The translations under genes and the position numbers were made by a program. The notes beneath the pieces were generated by a model. It saw nothing but the letters and a program-made list of their open reading frames with translations. It searched no databases and had not been told where the DNA came from. A stretch of DNA of 11,670 bases from JALOAR01 sp964348605 (lineage in GTDB: Bacteria; Patescibacteriota; Minisyncoccia; UBA6257; Colwellbacteraceae), in contig CAYGDC010000014.1 in assembly GCA_964348605.1 (NCBI GenBank), positions 1 to 11,670 on the forward strand, given 5' to 3'. Below, piece by piece: positions 1-7,800 of this stretch; the stretch's first letter is position 1, and each line of letters starts with the position of its first letter.

Positions 1-511
1 TTTTATTCGCAAACATTACTGCTTCCCAGTGATTGCCTTCGTTATGTTCGCCATCAGATAATAAACAATAAACTCGCCATTGCTTGTTATCTAATTTCCC
101 TGCAAGAGCAATGCCTGTTGCTTGCGAAAGGCCAGAGCCTAAAGGACCAGAGGTAGCTTCAATTCCAGGAAGAGATCCTCTATGCGGATGACCCTGTAGA
201 CGAGAATTAATTTGTCTTAAAGAAGATAATTCTTCTGCAGAAAAATATCCCGCAAGAGATAGAGAGGCATATTGTGCTGGACAAATATGACCATTTGAAA
301 GAACTAGCCTGTCTCTATCCTCCCATAAAGGATTTTTGGGATCGTGATTTAAAATATGAAAATATAAAGAAGCAAAAACATCCGCCATACCCAAAGAACC
401 AGCAGGATGTCCTGAGCCAGCTTTCGCAAGCATTTTAATAACCGCTATTCTTATTTCAGTTGCTACGCCTTCTATTAATTTTAGTTTTTCTTCGGTGATT
501 TCTTGCATCAT
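1..511 (-). CDS. tkt: Transketolase, N-terminal thiamine-diphosphate-binding part (3' end cut by window edge)
   Basis: Transketolase moves two-carbon ketol units between sugar phosphates in the non-oxidative pentose phosphate pathway, using thiamine diphosphate and a divalent metal. The 170 visible codons match the family's pyrophosphate-binding domain. They show SGHPAGSLGMADVF at residues 33-46, SNGHICPAQYASL at 72-84, GHPH then GIEATSGPLGSGLSQATG around 107-133, and the metal/cofactor motif LSDGEHNEGNHWEA at 151-164. The start is ATG at 511, which abuts the TAA of rpe with no gap; a second ATG follows at once at 508, so either could be used. No Shine-Dalgarno sequence is visible, and translation may be coupled to rpe. 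The gene runs off the left edge. I therefore cannot tell whether it is a full-length enzyme or the N-terminal half of a split transketolase (the LSDGE..EG..WEA form resembles split types). Family assignment is firm. Confidence 0.93.
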   Translation of the reverse strand, partial: MMQEITEEKLKLIEGVATEIRIAVIKMLAKAGSGHPAGSLGMADVFASLYFHILNHDPKNPLWEDRDRLVLSNGHICPAQYASLSLAGYFSAEELSSLRQINSRLQGHPHRGSLPGIEATSGPLGSGLSQATGIALAGKLDNKQWRVYCLLSDGEHNEGNHWEAVMFANK

Positions 512-1174
512 TTATAAATTACAAAGTTGGCTTAGTTCTAAATATGCTAGTCTTGGCTCTACGGAATTAAAAATATAACTTCCAGAAAGCAAAATATCGG
601 CTCCGGCAGACTTAAGAGCAAGCGCTGTTGCCGAGCTCACTCCCCCGTCTACTTCTATTGTAGCAGGCGGTAAAGCATTTCTTAAGGAGCTAATCTTATC
701 TAAAGTGTTCGCTGACATTGTTTGTCCCGATGGGCCAGGTGATACTGCAAGTATCTGAAAATCATTAAAATAATCTGCATATACAAGAGCTTCTTTAATT
801 GTTTTTGATGGAGGGATAGAAAGACAAGGAATAATATTTATTGACCGACAAAATTCTGCTAATTCTTTTGTGTTCTCATCAGAGTCAAGCGGAATCGTGG
901 CTTTTGCGATAAGAGATGACCAGCGTTTTATTTCAGTAGATGGATGTTTCATCATAAAATGAACGCTTAAATTAAATGCAAAATTATTTTTAGTGATAAA
1001 CTCTTGCAGAGATTCTGGGTCATTCCATTTTGGTTCTATCGCGTATTTCCCATCTGAAATATCAATATGAATACAAGTCGCTTTAATAATATTAAAAACA
1101 AAGTCGTTTATTTTAATAATTTTATCTTTTACACACTGAAAGTCGTCGCAATTTATGACAGGAATAATTTGCAT
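512..1174 (-). CDS. rpe: Ribulose-phosphate 3-epimerase family protein
   Basis: Ribulose-phosphate 3-epimerase is a cytoplasmic TIM-barrel enzyme that interconverts D-ribulose 5-phosphate and D-xylulose 5-phosphate, supplying transketolase. At 220 residues the length is typical. The four expected metal ligands can be placed: H36 and D38 in HIDISDG, H72 in SVHFMM, and D176 in EVDGGVS. Other family signatures are the loop AVSPGPSGQTM at 143-153 and the phosphate-binding segment GADILLSGSYIF at 191-202. It is divergent: the usual N-terminal PSIL reads PVIN, losing the conserved serine, and the usual VMDG reads ISDG. A related hexulose-phosphate epimerase is therefore possible, but the neighbours rpiB and transketolase favour Rpe. 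The start ATG lies five bases after the rpiB stop and has no Shine-Dalgarno sequence. Confidence 0.9.
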   Translation of the reverse strand: MQIIPVINCDDFQCVKDKIIKINDFVFNIIKATCIHIDISDGKYAIEPKWNDPESLQEFITKNNFAFNLSVHFMMKHPSTEIKRWSSLIAKATIPLDSDENTKELAEFCRSINIIPCLSIPPSKTIKEALVYADYFNDFQILAVSPGPSGQTMSANTLDKISSLRNALPPATIEVDGGVSSATALALKSAGADILLSGSYIFNSVEPRLAYLELSQLCNL

Positions 1175-1179
1175 TTTGC

Positions 1180-1641
1180 TTATAATAGTTTTGTTTTGAG
1201 CTCAATATCCCTAATTTTTTGATTTCTTCTCATATGTCGTGGTTCTCCAGAAAAAGGAGTTTGCAACCAAGTAGCAATCGTCATCTTTGCAGAATGGTCA
1301 TCAATAAAATCAGCAGCAAAAGCAATTACATTCGCGTTATTATCATGCCTACTAAGATACGCTTGGTCCGCATTCATAGCAAGCGCTGACCTAACGCGGG
1401 GAAATTTATTAGCTACTATATTAGCGCCAATACCTGATCCGCAAATAATTATACCCTTAGCGCCATCTGGATCCGCGCTTATTTTTTCTGCAACAGCAGA
1501 AATGAAGTCCGGATAATCATCATTGGGGTCAAGCACCGTATTGCCAACATCAGACACAGTGTAGCCATTATCCTGTAAATATTGCTTAATAGATCCTTTT
1601 AGATTAAACCCTCTATGATCTGCTCCGATGTATATAATCAT
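1180..1641 (-). CDS. rpiB: Ribose-5-phosphate isomerase B (RpiB/LacA/LacB family)
   Basis: This enzyme interconverts ribose 5-phosphate and ribulose 5-phosphate, feeding the next gene product, the epimerase. The 153-residue protein is a normal length and carries the family motifs in order: IGADHRGFNLK at 5-15, DYPD at 42-45, ICGSGIGANIVANKFPRVR at 66-84 with the likely catalytic base C67, SRHDNNANV at 97-105 including H99, and the phosphate-binding RHMRR near 135-139. The LacA/LacB branch shares this fold, but the pentose phosphate neighbours favour RpiB. The start ATG is 15 bases downstream of the gap stop. Those bases are almost only A and T and hold no Shine-Dalgarno sequence. Confidence 0.95.
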   Translation of the reverse strand: MIIYIGADHRGFNLKGSIKQYLQDNGYTVSDVGNTVLDPNDDYPDFISAVAEKISADPDGAKGIIICGSGIGANIVANKFPRVRSALAMNADQAYLSRHDNNANVIAFAADFIDDHSAKMTIATWLQTPFSGEPRHMRRNQKIRDIELKTKLL

Positions 1642-1656
1642 ATTGCTAAAAATTTT

Positions 1657-2676
1657 TTATTTAATATTTTTCGCAACTAAGACAGTGTGGGCAAGTAGGG
1701 TTGCTACATAACCTGCTTCGTTATCGTACCACGCAAGCACTTTTACAAAATTACCACCGACAACTTTAGTAAATTGTGCATCAACAATAGAAGCATATGG
1801 CGACCCGATAATGTCTGTAGAAACAAGTGGCTCATCAGAAACAGAAAGAATGCCTTTAAACCTTGGTAAAGTTGTCGCTTCTCTTAAAATATTATTTATT
1901 TCTTCTGCCGTAACATCACGCTTAGCAAGAAAAGTTATATCAGCAATAGAACCAGTGATAGAAGGAACTCTAACAGCAATACCATCAAATTGCCCATCAA
2001 TTTCTTTTATTACTCTTGTTACAGAAAGAGCGGCCCCAGTCGTAGATGGAATAATATTTTGTGCCGCAGCGCGCCCTTTCCGAAAATCATTACCCTTCAC
2101 AGGAGAGTCCACAATGCTTTGTGTCGCAGTGTAAGAATGAATTGTATTCAACATTGCTTTTTCTATACCAGGATTTTCAATCAGCGCGGCAATTACTGGA
2201 GCAACAGCATTTGTTGTGCAACTTCCGTTTGAAGTAAGGTCGCAAGCGGTAATTTTGTCTTCATTTATTCCACAAAGGACTGTTTGGCCCGCAGTTCCAT
2301 CCGAGTCTTTCGCTGGAGCAGATAAAATTACTTTTTTAGCACCAGCCTTAAGATGAATAGACGCTTTTTCGTATGACTCAAAAGCGCCAGTTGATTCAAT
2401 AACAATATCCACCCCAAGCTCACCCCAAGGTAAATTAGCAGGCTCCTTAATTTGAAAAAATTTTATTTTTTTACCGTCAACAATAAGGTTTTCTCCATCT
2501 GTTTTAACTTCTTTGTCAAAAATACGATATACAGTGTCGTATTTCAAAAGATAAGCTAGGTTTTCAAGATTTCCTAAATCATTTATAGCAACAATTTCAA
2601 TGCCTTCTGTCGCAAATGCTTGGCGAAAAAAAAGACGACCAATGCGTCCAAATCCATTAATAGCTATTTTTGTCAT
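1657..2676 (-). CDS. gap: Type I glyceraldehyde-3-phosphate dehydrogenase
   Basis: GAPDH oxidises glyceraldehyde 3-phosphate to 1,3-bisphosphoglycerate with NAD(P)+ in central glycolysis. From ATG at 2676 the protein has 339 residues, normal for the family. It begins MTKIAINGFGRIGR, the classic dinucleotide-binding start. Further landmarks are INDLGNLENLAYLLKYD at 31-47, the active-site segment SNGSCTTNAVAP with nucleophile C153, H180 in NTIHSYTATQ, VRVPSITGSIADIT at 236-248, and WYDNEAGY near the C terminus. The open frame extends 12 codons further upstream to 2712. I reject that start because the extra residues match nothing in the family and overlap a good -10 box. This is the first gene of the sugar-phosphate set and is divergent from the Trx-CcdA gene. 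Confidence 0.97.
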   Translation of the reverse strand: MTKIAINGFGRIGRLFFRQAFATEGIEIVAINDLGNLENLAYLLKYDTVYRIFDKEVKTDGENLIVDGKKIKFFQIKEPANLPWGELGVDIVIESTGAFESYEKASIHLKAGAKKVILSAPAKDSDGTAGQTVLCGINEDKITACDLTSNGSCTTNAVAPVIAALIENPGIEKAMLNTIHSYTATQSIVDSPVKGNDFRKGRAAAQNIIPSTTGAALSVTRVIKEIDGQFDGIAVRVPSITGSIADITFLAKRDVTAEEINNILREATTLPRFKGILSVSDEPLVSTDIIGSPYASIVDAQFTKVVGGNFVKVLAWYDNEAGYVATLLAHTVLVAKNIK

Positions 2677-2682
2677 TATTAA

Positions 2683-2711
2683 ATTATATAATAAAAACTC
2701 TATAGAGAACA
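2683..2711 (-). promoter_or_regulatory. Promoter of gap, probably leaderless
   Basis: On the minus strand a perfect TATAAT lies at 2688-2683, followed by six bases and then the ATG of gap at 2676. A weak -35-like TTGTTC lies about 18 bases upstream of the -10. A start site seven bases after the -10 would fall on the A of ATG, giving a leaderless mRNA. A second TATAAT at 2738-2733 could give a transcript with a leader of about 50 bases. It has no clear -35 hexamer. Confidence 0.55.
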
Positions 2712-2755
2712 AACAAGAGTCATTAGTATTGTATTATAGTTTACATACAGATATA

Positions 2756-2788
2756 TTGTTTATATTCGCATACGCTAAGCTATAAAAT
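2756..2788 (+). promoter_or_regulatory. Possible promoter of the Trx-CcdA fusion gene
   Basis: TTGTTT at 2756-2761 and TATAAA at 2781-2786 (or TAAAAT at 2783-2788) form a loose sigma70-type pair with a spacer of about 19-21 bases. A start near 2794 would leave a leader of under ten bases before the ATG at 2803, and that leader holds no Shine-Dalgarno sequence. The call is weak because the whole 126-base divergent gap is AT-rich, so such boxes arise easily by chance. Confidence 0.3.
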
Positions 2789-2802
2789 CAAAATAATTAT
2801 TA

Positions 2803-3939
2803 ATGAGCAAAATATTTAAAATACTATTAATAGCCATATTCTTAGGAGCACTAGTATTTCCTAGTCTAGCTGTCGCTAGCGAAACTCCAACTCTTCATTT
2901 TTTTTGGATGGAGGGCTGTCCTTTTTGTGAGCAACAAAAAATATTTCTTCAAGAACTAAAAGAGGAATATCCAACTCTTCAAGTTCGGGATTACTCTATT
3001 CCCGACTCAATAAACGAGCAAATTCTTCAAGAGATGATTGATTTACACCCTGAAGCAAAAAGATATCTGGGTATCGTTCCAATTACTTTTTTAGGTGATA
3101 ATTTTTTTATTGGCTTTAATTCAGAAATTGGACAACAGATAAGAAGCCAGGTCGCTTTTTATCATGGAGAGACAACCGTTATTTCAGAACCCGAAAACAG
3201 AACTGTTAATGTTCCCTTGATCGGGGTTATTAATATTGAAAACTGGTCTTTGGGGGCGTTAGCTGTAATTATTGGCGCAGTTGATGGCTTTAATGTCTGC
3301 TCACTTGGAGCCTTAGTTCTAATACTATCTTTAGTTTTAGCCTTTAAGTCAAGAAAATTAACCTTAATTTTAGGCGGCTCTTTTATCTTAATAACCGTAG
3401 TAATTTATGGCCTCCTAATGTTCGTCTGGCATCAGCTTTTTTTAGTTTTTTCTCCATATCTGTTTTTGATGAGATTAATAATTGGAACAATTTCTTTATT
3501 AGGCGGACTATATCTCGCAAGACAGCTCTTTAAATCTTGGCAAAGAGGACCAGTCTGCGAAACTCAGGAAAATAAAATCATTCGGATGGCAAGAACTAAA
3601 CTAGAAGAGGTATTTCAAAAAAAAGGAGGGATTTTGCCCCTCTTGGCTGCCATTATTTTCTTTGCTGCAATTATCACCATTGTAGAATTCCCTTGTACGG
3701 CTGTTTTTCCCTTAATTTTTACCGGAATATTAGCTGAGGCAAGCTTATCGACTATAGCCGCCCTCCCCTATATTCTTATCTATCTTTTTGTTTATATGCT
3801 TGATGAATTAGCAATTTTTTCAGTGGCCGTCTTAACTAGAAATATTTGGATTGCTTCCCCAAAATTTATGAACATCCTTAGCATTATCGGTGCAGCTTTG
3901 CTTTTCTTTATTTCTTATTACTATTTCTTTGTTCTCTAA
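2803..3939 (+). CDS. Thioredoxin-like domain fused to a CcdA/DsbD-type membrane electron carrier
   Basis: This 378-residue membrane protein probably passes reducing power from the cytoplasm to thiols outside the membrane. Residues 1-25 are a signal peptide with an AVA/S cleavage site (A23-V24-A25). A thioredoxin-fold domain follows at about 29-125, with the redox motif CPFC at 39-42 and a cis-proline candidate P93 in IVPITF. About six membrane segments follow (roughly 148-180, 186-210, 214-241, 278-312, 318-345, 354-377). Two are broken by FNVC (C166) and EFPCTA (C298), matching the two cysteine sites of the CcdA/DsbD membrane family. The usual proline before the first cysteine is valine here. 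The domain order is reversed relative to E. coli DsbD, where the thioredoxin domain is C-terminal. No partner gene is adjacent. Family is well supported; the physiological substrate is unknown. Confidence 0.82.
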   Translation: MSKIFKILLIAIFLGALVFPSLAVASETPTLHFFWMEGCPFCEQQKIFLQELKEEYPTLQVRDYSIPDSINEQILQEMIDLHPEAKRYLGIVPITFLGDNFFIGFNSEIGQQIRSQVAFYHGETTVISEPENRTVNVPLIGVINIENWSLGALAVIIGAVDGFNVCSLGALVLILSLVLAFKSRKLTLILGGSFILITVVIYGLLMFVWHQLFLVFSPYLFLMRLIIGTISLLGGLYLARQLFKSWQRGPVCETQENKIIRMARTKLEEVFQKKGGILPLLAAIIFFAAIITIVEFPCTAVFPLIFTGILAEASLSTIAALPYILIYLFVYMLDELAIFSVAVLTRNIWIASPKFMNILSIIGAALLFFISYYYFFVL

Positions 3940-3946
3940 ATTAAGC

Positions 3947-4067
3947 TAAAAAGACCGTGACTTGCTTCACGAAAAGTTTAAACTCACTGTATGAGAAAGT
4001 TTAAGCCCCGCTTTCGCGGGGAAAGCTTAAAAGTTTCAAAGCTCTCTACGCGAGATTAGTCTTTTTA
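3947..4067. terminator. Bidirectional terminator-like region with nested hairpins
   Basis: TAAAAAGAC at 3947-3955 pairs perfectly with GTCTTTTTA at 4059-4067, so each strand ends its outer stem in a T run, as expected between two convergent genes (the Trx-CcdA gene and rnhB). Four smaller hairpins lie inside: CGTGA/TCACG at 3956-3971; CTCA/TGAG at 3983-3995; TTTAAGC-CCCGC / GCGGG-(GAAA)-GCTTAAA at 4000-4031, the strongest; and TCTC/GAGA at 4043-4055. A terminator role is inferred from position and symmetry. The multi-branched shape is larger than an ordinary intrinsic terminator. Confidence 0.55.
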
Positions 4068-4080
4068 ATTTTTAGTTTGT

Positions 4081-4107
4081 GGTTTTGGTATTTGGTTTTT
4101 GGTTTTT
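4081..4107 (+). repeat. Short G2/T-tract repeat
   Basis: Four GG pairs at 4081, 4087, 4094 and 4101 are separated by four or five bases, mostly T. The period is irregular, 6-7 bases. The tract lies between the terminator-like region and the rnhB stop codon and is C/A-rich on the rnhB sense strand. It has low sequence complexity. A weak two-layer G-quadruplex on the plus strand is possible but unproven. Confidence 0.4.
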
Positions 4108-4125
4108 ATTATTAGTCGTAAGTAG

Positions 4126-4764
4126 TCAGTTGTCCGTCAGAAATGTTCGCCTATGAAGATTCTTAATTAAGCCTCGTTTCTTAATAGCTTTCATGTGACT
4201 CTTTGTACCATATCCTTTATGAGCTTCGAGCCCAAATCCAGGATATTTGATTGCTATTCGTTTCATATAGTCATCCCTTGCTGTTTTTGCCGATATGGCG
4301 GCAAGCTGAACTTCTATAAATTTTGTATCTGCCTTAATAATAGTTTCTGCAAATAAATCTCTTGACCGGCGCTTGTTTATTTTTTTTTGAAATGTCTGAT
4401 TTTTTAAAAACAGCCCGCCATCAAGAATGATTTGAGCAACAGTATAGTCTTGCAAGGCTAAAAGTTTTTGCAAAGATCTCCACGCTGCAAGATTCGCAGC
4501 TTTTGTGATATTAATTTTATCAATTGTTGCTGGCATAACAGCTGAAACAGCAACATAAATACCAAAATATTTTCCCCTCTCTTTTATCCATTTCTGCCAC
4601 CTCTCTCTCTGTAAGGAAGTCATTATTTTTGAATCTCTTAATTGAGGCAGGCTCACTGGCTTCTTAAAATCATTTGGAATAAGTACTGCCGCAACTACAA
4701 CGGGCCCAGCAAGACACCCTCTTCCTGCTTCATCTATGCCAATTTTATTTTTTATCGTTTTCAT
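4126..4764 (-). CDS. rnhB: Ribonuclease HII
   Basis: RNase HII cuts the RNA strand of RNA-DNA hybrids and removes single ribonucleotides from DNA. The 212-residue protein has the family's acidic catalytic set: D11 and E12 in GIDEAGRG, D115 in ILDGGLF, and D164 in AISAKTARDD. The family blocks LRDSK at 42-46 and the C-terminal pieces YPGFGLEAHKGYGTKSH and HRRTF are also present. The start ATG at 4764 places DEAGRG at the usual distance from the N terminus. The stop is TGA. The gene diverges from dnaE across a 40-base gap and converges on the Trx-CcdA gene. No Shine-Dalgarno sequence precedes it. A weak -10-like TGTAAT at 4784-4779 on the minus strand is the only promoter candidate I see. Confidence 0.96.
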   Translation of the reverse strand: MKTIKNKIGIDEAGRGCLAGPVVVAAVLIPNDFKKPVSLPQLRDSKIMTSLQRERWQKWIKERGKYFGIYVAVSAVMPATIDKINITKAANLAAWRSLQKLLALQDYTVAQIILDGGLFLKNQTFQKKINKRRSRDLFAETIIKADTKFIEVQLAAISAKTARDDYMKRIAIKYPGFGLEAHKGYGTKSHMKAIKKRGLIKNLHRRTFLTDN

Positions 4765-4770
4765 TTATAG

Positions 4771-4798
4771 TTGCTCTAATTACAATCCCCTTTATAAT
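4771..4798 (+). promoter_or_regulatory. Promoter of dnaE, probably leaderless
   Basis: TTGCTC at 4771-4776 and a perfect TATAAT at 4793-4798 are separated by 16 bases. Six bases then lead to the ATG of dnaE at 4805. A transcription start about seven bases past the -10 would coincide with the start codon. This is the same -10-to-ATG spacing seen at gap. The site fills most of the divergent gap shared with rnhB. Confidence 0.6.
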
Positions 4799-4804
4799 AA
4801 AATT

Positions 4805-7800
4805 ATGAAATTTGTCCATCTCCATGTCCACTCTCATTATTCTCTACTTGATGGACTCTCTAAAATAGACGATTTAATCGCGTACGTTAAAGAGCTTGGA
4901 ATGGACACCGTAGCCCTAACCGATCATGGTAATATCTATGGCGCCGTTGAATTTTTTAAAAAAGCTAAAAAAGCTGGCATAAAACCAATAATCGGTTGCG
5001 AGCTCTACGTCGCTCGAGAATCCAGGTTTTCTAAAAACCCTAGAGCAGATAACCTATATCATCATCTAACAATTCTTGTTAAAGACGAAGTTGGTTATAA
5101 AAATCTTACAAAATTAGTATCTAGCGCTCATCTTGATGGTTTTTATTACAAACCAAGAGTAGATCGCGAGTTACTTGAGGCCCATCATAAAGGATTAGTT
5201 TGCCTGTCTGGTTGTTATAATGGCGAGATTGCTCATTTTATTAAAATAGGCAGGATAGACGACGCAATAAAAACTGCGGAATATTTTAAAAATCTATTTG
5301 GAAAAGATTATTACATTGAAATACAAGAGCACGGCAGAGACATAATGCCAAAGCTTAAAGAAATTGCTACCACGCTAAAAATTCCACTTGTCGCCACCCA
5401 TGATTCTCACTATTTAAGGAAAGAAGACCAAGCAGCACATGAAGTGCTTCTTGCTATTAGGACTTCTGGGCCTAATGGCAAAACAGAGTTCAGCATGAAG
5501 GAGCACGACCTCTCTCTTAAATCTCCTGATGAAATGGCTGAATTATTCGTAGATGCGCCAGAAAGTTTAGAAAACACAACTGTTATCGCTAATGAATGTA
5601 ATTTTGAATTTGAATTAGGCAAAGCCCACCTACCATCTTTTGCGATACCTCAAGAATATGCTCACCTTGACTACCTCGGATATTTAAAAATCTTAGTAGA
5701 GCAAAAAGCTCCTAAGCGATATCAAGAAATAACTTCCGAAATACAAGAACGATTAGCTCACGAGCTCTCTGTCGTAGAAAAAACTGGTTATGCAAGCTAC
5801 TTTCTTATCGTGCAAGACTTTATTCAATTTGCTAAATCACGTGGCATAGCTGTCGGTCCAGGCAGAGGATCTGCAGCAGGCAGTGTTGTCTCATATGTTT
5901 TGGGTATTACAGATATTGACCCCTTGCGATACGGTCTTCTTTTTGAAAGATTTCTTAATCCATTCCGTATCCAAATGCCTGATGTAGACACTGATTTTGC
6001 CGATGATAGACGAGATGAAGTTGTAGCATACATTAAAGAAAAATATGGGGAAGACCATGTAGCTCAAATTATTACTTTTGGAACAATGGCTGCTCGCGCT
6101 GCTGTTCGCGATGTCGGTCGCGCACTAGGTTATCCTTATGGATTTGTTGATGGAATCGCAAAGCTTTTGCCTTTTATGCCAAACATGGATAAATCGGCAA
6201 CTCAGTTGAAAAATTTTTTAGAAAATATGCCAGAACTTAAAGGTAGGTATGAAAATGAAGATGATGTTAAAAAAATAATTAATTTTGCCATTAAACTAGA
6301 AGGCGTTGTTCGTCATGCATCAGTCCATGCCGCTGGTATAGTCATCGCCAAAGACCCTCTTACAGAATACACCGCTATTCAGCGCTCTCCTCAAGATGAA
6401 AATTCTGTGATCAGCCAATTTGAAATGCACGCCATTGAAGATATTGGCTTACTTAAAATGGATCTTTTAGGGCTTAAAAATCTGACAATTATTGGCAATA
6501 CTATTAAGCTTGTAAAAGAGAAAACTGGCGAAGACATCAATATTGGCTCTATCCCCTTAGACGATGAGGCAACCTTTGCTCTAATTCAGAAAGGGCAGAA
6601 TATCGGTGTTTTTCAATTTGAAGGATCTGGAATGACTAGGTGGCTTACAGCAATGAAAGCCAATCGTTTTGAAGACCTAGTTGCAATGGTTGCTCTTTTT
6701 AGGCCAGGGCCAATGGAGCTAATTCCGAATTATATTGCAAGAAAACACGGAACAGAAAAAATATCTTACCTACATCCAAAATTAGAACCACTTTTAAAAG
6801 AAACTTACGGTATTATGGTGTATCAAGAACAACTATTAAAAATAGCGCAGGCTCTTGCCGGATTCACAATTGGTGAAGCTGACATATTAAGAAAAGCAGT
6901 TGGTAAAAAAATAAAATCTCTTCTTGACGAACAAGCGGCGAAGTTTATATCTGGAGTAGAAAACACTATCGGAGACAGGGGCCTCGGAGAAGACCTGTGG
7001 AAGCTAGTAGAGCCTTTCGCTCGATATGGATTTAACAAAGCGCATTCTGTTTGCTATGCCCTTATTGGCTATCAAACGGCTTATCTTAAAGCTCATTATC
7101 CATTAGAATTTATGACCGCACTTTTAAATAATGATGCAGGAGATGTAGAAAGAGCTTCTATTCTTATCAATGACTGCAAAAAACAAGGCATTGAAGTACT
7201 CTCACCAGATGTTAACGCAAGCTTTACAAGCTTTGCGCCGGAGGGAAAAAATATCCGGTTTGGACTCTTAGCGATTAAAAATATCGGCGAAGGTATAGCT
7301 CAAGCAATAGTTGATGAAAGAATGAAGGGCGGCCCATTCAAAGATTTTAACGAATTAGTTTCTAGAGTAAATCATAAAGATCTTAATAAAAAATCTATTG
7401 AGAATCTAGCAAAAAGTGGAGCGCTTGATTCTTTAGGGATTGAGCGAAGAAAAATCCTTATGAATATTGAAGATATCATTAAAACAACAAGCGCCTATCG
7501 CAAAAATATATCCTCTTCTCAATCATCTCTTTTTGGGACAGCATCAAGCGTTACTCTTCATTTGAAAGATTTCGCTCCAGCTAGTAAAACCGAGCGACTT
7601 TCTTGGGAAAAAGAACTTTTAGGACTTTATATAAGCGACCATCCTTTGCGTGGTTTTAAGCATAATGGCACAGGTATAGTTGCTATTAAGTCAATTAAAA
7701 ATGCCCGCGATGGAGAAACTGTTAAAGTCGCTGGCCTTATTACTAAAATATCTAAAATAACAACAAAAAACGGACAGCTAATGCTATTTGTCAAAATTGA

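Noticed and set aside
1811..2232. Plus-strand open frames of 107 and 80 codons
   Set aside because: They lie antisense to the conserved gap gene, show no domain motifs, and are explained by the codon use of gap.
2677..2712. Upstream ATG of gap at 2712
   Set aside because: The extra 12 residues have no counterpart in GAPDH proteins and overlap a perfect TATAAT placed against the ATG at 2676.
4108..4128. UGA read as an amino acid (alternative code of some Patescibacteria)
   Set aside because: rnhB ends with TGA just after the conserved HRRTF motif, read-through would add only low-complexity residues, and no conserved gene here needs UGA as a sense codon.
4736..4804. N-terminal extension of dnaE from 4736
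   Set aside because: It overlaps the start of rnhB and the dnaE promoter and precedes the conserved FVHLHVHSHYS start.
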